A DNA stretch of 13,818 bases from Clostridiales bacterium UBA4080. GTDB lineage: Bacteria > Bacillota > Clostridia > Lachnospirales > Vallitaleaceae. The notes beneath the pieces are model-generated. The model was not told the origin of the DNA, did not search any database, and worked only from the letters and a program-made list of their open reading frames with translations. Positions 7,665-13,818 of the stretch are shown one piece after another. The position numbers and the translations under genes were made by a program. Position 1 is the first letter of the stretch, and the number at the start of each line of letters is the position of its first letter. The stretch lies in contig DFYO01000006.1 of the NCBI GenBank assembly GCA_002381865.1, positions 1-13,818 on the forward strand, written 5' to 3'.

Positions 7665-8797
7665 GTATGAAACCTGGACAGAATACAAAGGTACTTTTTG
7701 TAGCATCGGTTGAAAGTCATTTCATATCTTTTCATCTTCCATACTTGAAATGGCTTAAAGAACAAGGTGCAGAGGTTCATGTTGCATGTAGCGGAGATAT
7801 GCAAATTCCCTTTACTGACAAAAAGCATACGCTTACATTTGAACGCTCTCCATATAAATTAAACAATATAAAAGCTTATAAGGAGCTAAAAAAAATAATT
7901 GATAGTGAGGATTTTAAGTTTATTCATTGTCATACTCCTATGGCAAGTGTAATTACAAGGCTATCTGCAAAAAAAGCCAGAAAAAGAGGAACTAAGGTAA
8001 TATATACAGCACATGGATTTCACTTTACAAAAGGAGGCCCTTGGCAAAATTGGGCGCTTTATTACCCGATTGAAAAAATACTCTCTCGCTATATGGACTG
8101 CCTGATTACGATTAATGAAGAGGATTACTCCTTTGCAAAAAAGAGCTTGTATACTAAGGACATCAGATTCGTAAACGGTGTGGGAGTAGACACCGATAAG
8201 ATGCAAAAGCAAACTGAAGAAAAGAAGCTTCAATTAAGAAAATCCTGCGGATATAAAGCGGAGGATTTTATTTTGTTTTTTGCTGGAGAGCTTAGCTATA
8301 GAAAGCATCAGGATTTACTTATTAAGGCAGTGGCACTAGTTAAAGAAGAAATCCCCGATATTAAGTTATTGCTGGCGGGCGACGGTGCACTTATGAATAA
8401 ATATAAACAAATGGTTGAAGAAAATAAGCTGGAAAAACAGGTGCTATTATTAGGATACTCTAGTGAAGTAGTTAACTTGCTGTTACTATCTGATATAAGC
8501 GTATCATCATCAAGACGCGAGGGACTGCCTGTAAATGTTATGGAGGGTATGGCTGCTGGACTCCCTTTAATTGTTACAGATTCAAGAGGAAACAGAGATA
8601 TTATAATAAACAATGAAAATGGATACGTTGTAGATATTGAAGATGAAAAACAGTTTGCGCAAGCGATTATTAAGCTTTATAAGAATCCTGACATAAGAAA
8701 AAAATTTGCAGAAAATAATTTGAGAGATATTAATAAATATTCTTTGCATGTAATTCTTCAGGAAATGATTAAAATATACGAAGAGTATTTGGTTTAG
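7661..8797 (+). CDS. Glycosyltransferase family 4 (EpsD/PglA-like)
   Basis: A cytosolic-face GT-B enzyme that adds a sugar, with retention of configuration, to the lipid-linked acceptor. The 378-residue protein has an N-terminal acceptor domain with HCHTPMA (89-95) and the IYTAHGFHF...YYPIEK stretch (114-139) typical of GT4 enzymes of exopolysaccharide and PglA-type pathways. The C-terminal nucleotide-sugar domain has LLLAGDG (236-242) and the EX7E motif REGLPVNVMEGMAAG (Glu287/Glu295). The ATG at 7661 overlaps the stop of the ATP-grasp gene and has AGGAG (7651-7655) five bases upstream. An ATG two codons on is less well placed. By analogy with pgl systems it is the best candidate to add the second sugar, but the donor is unknown. 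Confidence 0.9.
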   Translation: MSMKPGQNTKVLFVASVESHFISFHLPYLKWLKEQGAEVHVACSGDMQIPFTDKKHTLTFERSPYKLNNIKAYKELKKIIDSEDFKFIHCHTPMASVITRLSAKKARKRGTKVIYTAHGFHFTKGGPWQNWALYYPIEKILSRYMDCLITINEEDYSFAKKSLYTKDIRFVNGVGVDTDKMQKQTEEKKLQLRKSCGYKAEDFILFFAGELSYRKHQDLLIKAVALVKEEIPDIKLLLAGDGALMNKYKQMVEENKLEKQVLLLGYSSEVVNLLLLSDISVSSSRREGLPVNVMEGMAAGLPLIVTDSRGNRDIIINNENGYVVDIEDEKQFAQAIIKLYKNPDIRKKFAENNLRDINKYSLHVILQEMIKIYEEYLV

Positions 8798-8851
8798 GGC
8801 TAGGCAGTATTATTGCTTATAAAACTAATACAGGTAAGGGGGTAATGAAAT

Positions 8852-10018
8852 ATGAAGCTACTATTTGTACATGGCATAAGAGTTATAAAATGTGAAGGAA
8901 AGCATTATTTTGATGCTTCATATTCGGCGGGGGTATTTGAAAGATACTTCAAATATTTTGATGAAATAACATTTTTATCACGCATGGTAGAGGATGAAAA
9001 TGCAAAAAATATATTAGAGCCTGTGCTTGATAATAGAATTACATTTGAAGGCATTAGTAGCTACACTGAGCTATTTAACCCAGAAACAAAAAAAAGAATT
9101 GAAAAAATAGTTGAACAAGCTGATGCTGTTATTGTAAGGCTTCCCTGTGATTTGGCAGAAGTAGTTCAAAACATTGCTCAAAAATCTGGGAAACCTGTTA
9201 TTGCAGAAGTGGTTGCTTGCTCCTTTGGAGCCTTGTGGTATCATAGCTGGAAGGGAAGGCTTGTATCGGGTATTTACTATTTTAGATTAAAAAAGCAAGT
9301 AAAAAAAGCTGATCATGTTATGTATGTAACACAGTCTTTTTTACAAAACAGATACCCTGCAAGTGGTGATTATATCGGTATATCAGATGTAGATATAGGG
9401 GAATTAGAGGCTGAGGCATTAAAAAAAAGATTACTAAAAATTAAGGATTATAGCAAAGATAAAAAAATTATTCTCGGAACAATAGGAGCTGTTTATGTAA
9501 AATACAAGGGGCAAAGGTATGTACTGAAGGCGATGGCAAGTCTTATAAAAAAGGGATATAATTTGGAATATCAGATGGTAGGGGGAGGAACTCCGACTAA
9601 GCTGATAAAGCTTGCAGAAAGACTTGGAATTAAAGACAGGATTATTTTTACAGGAAGCCTTAAGCACGAGGATGTATTTCGATGGCTGGACACAATAGAT
9701 ATTTATGTGCAGCCAAGTGATATTGAAGGCCTGCCAAGATCGATGGTAGAGGCACTCAGCAGAGCTTGCCCAATGATTGGAACTAGGGTTGGAGGAATTC
9801 CAGAGCTAATTGAAGATAAGTGGACCTTCAAAAGAAAGGACATTAAGGGCTTGGAAAAAGTACTCGAGCAAATGATAAATGCTAATTTGCATGAGATAGC
9901 CCAAATTAATTATGAAAAAGCAAAGGAATATACAAATTCATCATTAAATCCAAGAAGAGACAGCTATTATAAACAGGTGCTAAAAAAACATAATATGCTA
10001 GCAGAGGATGCTAACTGA
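8852..10018 (+). CDS. Glycosyltransferase family 4
   Basis: A second GT-B enzyme, 388 residues, for a later sugar in the repeat unit. The C-terminal half is clearly GT4: GTIGAVYVKYKGQRY (209-223), QMVGGGTPTKL (241-251), DRIIFTGSL (262-270) and the EX7E motif IEGLPRSMVEAL (Glu292/Glu300), followed by GTRVGGIPELI. The N-terminal half is less conserved, begins KLLFVHGIRVIKCEGKHYFD and lacks the usual glycine-rich loop of many GT4 enzymes, so acceptor specificity probably differs from the preceding enzyme. AAGGGGG (8836-8842) lies 9 bases before the ATG. The 54-base gap from the previous gene shows no terminator. Donor and acceptor unknown. Confidence 0.88.
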   Translation: MKLLFVHGIRVIKCEGKHYFDASYSAGVFERYFKYFDEITFLSRMVEDENAKNILEPVLDNRITFEGISSYTELFNPETKKRIEKIVEQADAVIVRLPCDLAEVVQNIAQKSGKPVIAEVVACSFGALWYHSWKGRLVSGIYYFRLKKQVKKADHVMYVTQSFLQNRYPASGDYIGISDVDIGELEAEALKKRLLKIKDYSKDKKIILGTIGAVYVKYKGQRYVLKAMASLIKKGYNLEYQMVGGGTPTKLIKLAERLGIKDRIIFTGSLKHEDVFRWLDTIDIYVQPSDIEGLPRSMVEALSRACPMIGTRVGGIPELIEDKWTFKRKDIKGLEKVLEQMINANLHEIAQINYEKAKEYTNSSLNPRRDSYYKQVLKKHNMLAEDAN

Positions 10019-10052
10019 AGATGAAAAAAAGGTATTATATTAAGGAGCTGTT

Positions 10053-11579
10053 ATGAAGAAAACGGCAATTATGATTATGGTAATTACCATAGCTTCAAAA
10101 ATGTTTGGGTTTTTAAGAGAAATTGCACTTTCATATTTTTATGGTGCAGCGGAAATTACAGATGTGTATTTAATAGCACTGACTATTTCGGGAACCATAT
10201 GTTCATTTTTCTTCGCTGCAATAGCAAATACATTTATTCCTATGTATGGAAGAATTGAAGCGGAAGAGGGTGAAGAAAAAGCCAATATTTTTGCGAGCAA
10301 TCTTATAAATATAGGAGTATTGATTACTTTAGGTTTGATAGTATTTGTGTTTTTGTTTACGAGGCCGATAGTGCGAATATTTGCAATAGGGTTTGACGGA
10401 GAAATGCTTGAGATGGCAATCAGCTTTACCAGAGTTGCAATGATAAGTGTTGTTGCCGCCTCGGTGCTTACGGTGCTTATTGCATATCTTCATATCAAAA
10501 ATCGTTTTGCAATAACAGAGCTAATTGGATTTCCTTTAAATATAGCAGTAATTGCTGCAATTGTTGTCAGCTACAGAACTAATTCAGGCGTATTAATATG
10601 GGGTACGGTGGCTGCAACCTTTTTACAGCTTATGTTTGTTCTGCCTTCTGTATATAAATCAGGATTTAGACACAAGCCGGTCATAAGGTTTAAGGATAAA
10701 TACATAAAAGAAATGCTATTACTAGCAATGCCAGTTGTTATTGGAACCTCTGTAAATCAGATAAATACTCTTGTGGATAGAACACTTGCATCTTCTGTTG
10801 CAATTGGAGGAATATCTGCACTTAGCTATGCAGCAAAATTAAATGCAGTTGTTCAAGGGATTTTTGTTTATTCAATTGTAGTGGTGCTATATCCTTCGAT
10901 TTCAAAAATGGCATCAGAGGGAAATCTTGAGTTGCTTAAGAATGTTGTAATAAAAGCGGTTCTTGCAATATTATTAATTGTAGTACCTGCAACTGTTGGA
11001 TTTATGGTCTTAGCAAGACCAATTGTAGAAATTATTTTCGGACAAGGTGCATTTGATGAACGTGCAATAGTTATGACCTCCGGAGCTTTGGTTTTTTATT
11101 CAATCGGAATGGCTGCATTTGGAATTCAAGAGGTTATATCAAGAACCTTTTATGCAATTCAGGACACAAAAACACCTATGTTAAATGGAGTCAAGGCAGT
11201 AACCATTAATATTATTTTAAACCTGATATTATCCAGATTTATGGGCATATACGGCTTGGCTCTAGCAACAAGCATTGCGGCTATTACTGGTTCAGGGATG
11301 TTAATCTATGAGCTTAGAAAAAAGCTGGGAAGTATTGGGCTAAAAGAGCTAATCAAATCAACAATTAAGCTTTCTGGAGCATCCTTGATTATGGGAGCGG
11401 CCGCATATATAATTTATATTAAGCTAGCGGCAGTAACGGGAATGTTAATTGCACTTATTGCGGCGATACTAATTGGAATATTAATATATTCTGTTATAGT
11501 AATATTCATTAAAATACCTGAAGTCGAGGAAATAGTGCTTCAAGTTAGAGAAAGACTTGTAGACAGAACAAAGATATAA
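10053..11579 (+). CDS. murJ: MurJ/MviN-family lipid-linked oligosaccharide flippase
   Basis: A polytopic inner-membrane transporter of the MOP superfamily. The 508-residue protein is hydrophobic throughout with about 14 membrane helices. The N-terminal SKMFGFLREIALSYFYG and ITDVYL place Lys16, Arg22 and Asp37 where MurJ proteins carry the charged residues lining the cavity. Other family stretches are SVNQINTLVDRTLAS, IVEIIFGQGAFD and EVISRTFYAIQDTKTP. MurJ proteins flip lipid II, and members inside polysaccharide loci can serve as the flippase of that glycan. No other Wzx-like protein is encoded here, so this one probably exports the repeat unit. Whether it is also the cell's lipid II flippase depends on other copies in the genome. 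AAGGAG lies 5 bases before the ATG. Confidence 0.9.
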   Translation: MKKTAIMIMVITIASKMFGFLREIALSYFYGAAEITDVYLIALTISGTICSFFFAAIANTFIPMYGRIEAEEGEEKANIFASNLINIGVLITLGLIVFVFLFTRPIVRIFAIGFDGEMLEMAISFTRVAMISVVAASVLTVLIAYLHIKNRFAITELIGFPLNIAVIAAIVVSYRTNSGVLIWGTVAATFLQLMFVLPSVYKSGFRHKPVIRFKDKYIKEMLLLAMPVVIGTSVNQINTLVDRTLASSVAIGGISALSYAAKLNAVVQGIFVYSIVVVLYPSISKMASEGNLELLKNVVIKAVLAILLIVVPATVGFMVLARPIVEIIFGQGAFDERAIVMTSGALVFYSIGMAAFGIQEVISRTFYAIQDTKTPMLNGVKAVTINIILNLILSRFMGIYGLALATSIAAITGSGMLIYELRKKLGSIGLKELIKSTIKLSGASLIMGAAAYIIYIKLAAVTGMLIALIAAILIGILIYSVIVIFIKIPEVEEIVLQVRERLVDRTKI

Positions 11580-11634
11580 TAGAGAAGTTATAGATTTAGG
11601 GCTTTGAAAGTATAATTATTGTGAGGTGGAAAAA

Positions 11635-12714
11635 TTGCGTGATATAGTCCTTTACGGATTGATTATTATTGTGTCAGGTGTTTTGGCAGAGCTTTCCGTT
11701 AGATTTAAACATAGGCTTGTAAGGATTTATTGTGTGGTTAATATGATCTTGATTCCCTCTGCATTTGCAGGGCTAAGGACTGGAATTGGAACAGATTATT
11801 ATAATTATGTAGTTATTTTCAAAGAAAGCCAAAATAATTTTTGGGATAGCAGAATAGAAAAAGGATATTTGTTAATTAATAGAATAATTGCAATGCTTGG
11901 CGGAGACGAGCATTTTATGTTTTTTGTAATATGCGCATTAACTATACTTTTTGTATATCTGGCGCTTTATGACAGAAGGGATAAAATAAGTGTAGGAATA
12001 GGAATGTTTATGTTTTTGCTTTTATATTATCAAACATCCTACAATTTGGTGCGTCATGTACTGGCAATATCTATCTTGCTTTTTAGTTTAAAATATGTTT
12101 TTGATAAGAAATTCATACGATTTATCATGTGGGTAGCAATAGCTACGCTAATTCATTCGAGTTCAGTTTTCTTTGTGCCTGTATATTTTGTTAATCGAAT
12201 TCTTGAAAAAAAACCATATATTTCGATTCAGGCGATGATATTGGCAATGGTATTTTTATTTATAAGATATATGGATATAATTTTTTTGAAGATTTTTTCA
12301 TTAATCCCTTTCTTGGAAAGCTATTCTACATATTTGGCGGGAGCAAGCCATTTTCAAAGCGGAGGGCATTTAATGCTGGATTTAATGAATATGACATATA
12401 TAGCTCCTGGATTTATAATGTATTTTATTCTAAAGAAACTGGATGAAAGATTTGTAATGTATTATTTTTTACTGTTAACAGGATTTGTGATTCAGTTTGC
12501 GAGCAGAGGACTGTTTGAATTAATTGCAATAAGGGCAAGTATGGAGTACTTTGTAGCTGTAGTAATTGTTGTTCCTTATTATTTTAAGGCTCTCAATCAA
12601 AGGCGCCTTGTGTCGATAAGCTTTTTACTGACGTTGATTTATATAATGATTTGGCTGGCAATTTTTTTCCATTTTAAAAACAGTGAAACCATTCCCTATA
12701 ACTGGATATTATAA
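11635..12714 (+). CDS. EpsG/Wzy-like polysaccharide polymerase
   Basis: A 359-residue integral membrane protein with about ten hydrophobic segments, similar to the EpsG family proposed to polymerise repeat units on the outer face of the membrane. Characteristic stretches are FAGLRTGIGTDYYNY (44-58) and YNLVRHVLAISI (136-147), where EpsG-type proteins have GxDYxxY and NxxRQ/H motifs likely to act in catalysis. The TTG at 11635 is chosen as start because GAGGTG (11623-11628) lies 6 bases before it. The GTG at 11626 (three residues longer) lies inside that ribosome binding site. It follows the flippase by 55 bases. Flippase and polymerase side by side support a Wzx/Wzy-type assembly route rather than an ABC exporter. 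Confidence 0.85.
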   Translation: MRDIVLYGLIIIVSGVLAELSVRFKHRLVRIYCVVNMILIPSAFAGLRTGIGTDYYNYVVIFKESQNNFWDSRIEKGYLLINRIIAMLGGDEHFMFFVICALTILFVYLALYDRRDKISVGIGMFMFLLLYYQTSYNLVRHVLAISILLFSLKYVFDKKFIRFIMWVAIATLIHSSSVFFVPVYFVNRILEKKPYISIQAMILAMVFLFIRYMDIIFLKIFSLIPFLESYSTYLAGASHFQSGGHLMLDLMNMTYIAPGFIMYFILKKLDERFVMYYFLLLTGFVIQFASRGLFELIAIRASMEYFVAVVIVVPYYFKALNQRRLVSISFLLTLIYIMIWLAIFFHFKNSETIPYNWIL

Positions 12715-12764
12715 AAGGGTAAGCAAGTGTTTTATATAATATTAATTTGAGAGGTGACTTAAGA

Positions 12765-13730
12765 ATGAGATTTAGTTTTGTGGTGCCGGTTTACAAGGTT
12801 GAAGAATATCTGCCCCAATGCATTGAAAGTATTATAAGCAATGAAGAAGCAGAGCTGGAATTGATTTTGATAGATGACGGATCTCCCGATAACAGTGGAC
12901 GAATTTGTGATGAATATGCACAAAGAGATAAGAGGATAATTGTAATTCATAAAGAGAATGGGGGAGTATCAGCAGCAAGAAATGATGGAATTGCGATTGC
13001 TAAAGGTGAATATATTTGGTTTTTAGACAGTGATGACTATTTGCGGGAGAATTCGATTGATATTATGGAAAAGTTTATTGCTGCAAATATAAAGGCTGAT
13101 ATGATAACCTGCCCGCATATTAACGAATATGGGGATGGTGTGTGTGAGGAAGAACCGCTACCCTTCGAGTATGATTTAAAAGCTCATTCCAGAAAAGAAT
13201 TTTTTAGTAAGCTGAAGGATAGTAATGGGGCGTATTGGGCGCCGTGGAAAAATATTTATAGGAATAGAATTATTCAAGCTAATAATATGCGTTTTTTAGA
13301 GGATATTTCGTGTGCTGAGGATTGCGAATTTTTTATGAATTTTGCAGTAGAAGCGGAAAATTTTTACTTTTGTTCAGAACCCCTTGTATGCTACAGAAGA
13401 GCAAGAGAAGGTTCAATTATGAATATTATGTCAAAAAAAGCTATAATAGACCAATTGAAAGTCTTTGCAGACAATTCAATGCAACAGGTACAAGGAAAGG
13501 AAGTCAACTTAGAAATGAGCAGCTTTTTTGCAAATAAGTTTGCAAATACAATTTCTTTGCTATATAATATTAAGGATAAGGCTGAAATTGACGATATATT
13601 ATTATATATCAATAAACACCGAGATGTATTAGCCCGAACAAAGGGCGCAAAGTACCAGGTAGCTAAGCTTTTTTGGAAAATATTTGGATATAACAAAGGA
13701 TCAAAGCTACTAAGAAAAATAAGACCTTAG
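12765..13730 (+). CDS. Glycosyltransferase family 2
   Basis: A GT-A fold, inverting glycosyltransferase of 321 residues acting on the cytosolic face. It begins FSFVVPVYKVEEYLPQCIES, with the nucleotide-binding IDDGSPDNSG (DDGS at 37-40), GVSAARNDGI (67-76) and the metal-binding FLDSDDYL (Asp88, Asp90, Asp91). Glu185-Asp186 in CAEDCEFF fits the catalytic base position. No transmembrane segment is seen. The ATG at 12765 follows GAGGTGA (12751-12757) by 7 bases. The frame opens at TTG 12747, but that codon precedes the ribosome binding site. It is the last gene, and its TAG stop is part of a stem-loop. With the two GT4 enzymes and the PglC-like initiator this gives at least a four-sugar repeat if each acts once. 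Confidence 0.92.
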   Translation: MRFSFVVPVYKVEEYLPQCIESIISNEEAELELILIDDGSPDNSGRICDEYAQRDKRIIVIHKENGGVSAARNDGIAIAKGEYIWFLDSDDYLRENSIDIMEKFIAANIKADMITCPHINEYGDGVCEEEPLPFEYDLKAHSRKEFFSKLKDSNGAYWAPWKNIYRNRIIQANNMRFLEDISCAEDCEFFMNFAVEAENFYFCSEPLVCYRRAREGSIMNIMSKKAIIDQLKVFADNSMQQVQGKEVNLEMSSFFANKFANTISLLYNIKDKAEIDDILLYINKHRDVLARTKGAKYQVAKLFWKIFGYNKGSKLLRKIRP

Positions 13731-13751
13731 TCCCTAAAAAAATGGGACTAA
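13727..13751 (+). terminator. Stem-loop overlapping the last stop codon, possible weak terminator
   Basis: TTAGTCCC (13727-13734) and GGGACTAA (13744-13751) form a perfect 8-bp stem with a 9-base A-rich loop. The stop codon TAG is in the left arm. No U-run follows on the + strand, so it is not a classic intrinsic terminator. It may slow RNA decay or end transcription inefficiently at the end of the operon. Confidence 0.45.
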
Positions 13752-13767
13752 AGAACCCCTAGACCTA

Positions 13768-13796
13768 TTGACATACATAAGCTTAGGTGGTATAAT
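13768..13796 (+). promoter_or_regulatory. Consensus sigma-A promoter pointing out of the right edge
   Basis: Perfect TTGACA (13768-13773), an exact 17-nt spacer and perfect TATAAT (13791-13796). This is the strongest promoter in the window. It serves a transcription unit beyond the right edge. A second TTGACA (13804-13809) follows 7 bases after the -10 and may be the -35 of a tandem promoter whose -10 lies outside the window. Confidence 0.8.
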
Positions 13797-13818
13797 CCTG
13801 TCTTTGACAGTTGTAAGA
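13795..13818 (+). repeat. Right copy of 24-nt terminal inverted repeat, with internal palindrome
   Basis: This is the reverse complement of positions 1-24 at 21 of 24 bases. It overlaps the end of the TATAAT box and covers the expected transcription start. It holds a perfect 5-bp palindrome, CTGTC-TTT-GACAG (13798-13810), which is degraded in the left copy. It could be an operator, a recombinase site or a second promoter's -35 region. Confidence 0.7.

Noticed and set aside
11588..11616. TTATAG-17-TATAAT as an internal promoter before the polymerase gene
   Set aside because: The -10 is perfect but the -35 matches only 3 of 6, and TATAAT is common by chance in this AT-rich DNA.
13322..13537. 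Plus-strand 71-codon frame inside the last glycosyltransferase gene
   Set aside because: It lies out of frame within a clear GT2 coding region with no ribosome binding site of its own.
1..13818. CRISPR array, tRNA, transposase or phage genes
   Set aside because: No regularly spaced repeats, no tRNA-like fold and no transposase or integrase motifs are visible. The terminal inverted repeat alone does not prove a mobile element.

Overview
The window is an AT-rich stretch (roughly one third G+C) with every gene on the + strand, strong purine-rich ribosome binding sites (GGAGG, GAGGTG), occasional TTG starts and sigma-A-like TTGACA/TATAAT promoters. This suggests a low-GC Firmicute, probably of the class Clostridia; genus cannot be fixed from the sequence alone. 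It is one cell-surface polysaccharide (or lipid-linked glycan) biosynthesis locus of eleven genes.

Layout. Positions 1-306 are non-coding and hold promoter-like and palindromic elements. galE (307-1323), a UDP-hexose 4-epimerase, follows. After a 194-base gap with an extended -10 promoter comes a fold-type III PLP decarboxylase related to LysA (1518-2759). A second gap carries a TTGACA promoter. Then comes a tight run of nine genes that looks like one operon: a pglF-type UDP-GlcNAc 4,6-dehydratase (2936-4834), a pglE-type aminotransferase (4886-5992), a pglC-type phosphoglycosyl transferase (6018-6662), an ATP-grasp ligase (6690-7664), two GT4 glycosyltransferases (7661-8797, 8852-10018), a MurJ/MviN-family flippase (10053-11579), an EpsG/Wzy-like polymerase (11635-12714) and a GT2 glycosyltransferase (12765-13730). 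A stem-loop overlaps the last stop codon, and a consensus promoter at the right edge points out of the window.

How it may work. PglF and PglE would turn UDP-GlcNAc into a UDP-4-amino-4,6-dideoxy sugar, and the PglC-like enzyme would load it as a phosphosugar onto undecaprenyl phosphate. The three glycosyltransferases extend it, GalE supplies a galactose-type donor, the MurJ-family protein flips the lipid-linked unit and the EpsG-like protein polymerises it. No PglD-type N-acetyltransferase is present. An ATP-grasp amide ligase follows pglC, and a LysA-like enzyme lies upstream, so the exposed 4-amine may be acylated by an amino acid or related acid rather than acetylated. This is the most interesting metabolic idea here and is inference.

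The two extreme ends carry a 24-nt inverted repeat (21/24 matches), each copy placed just downstream of an outward-facing promoter. The locus therefore sits between two related outward promoter modules (rRNA-operon-like tandem promoters, invertible-element repeats or terminal repeats are all possible).
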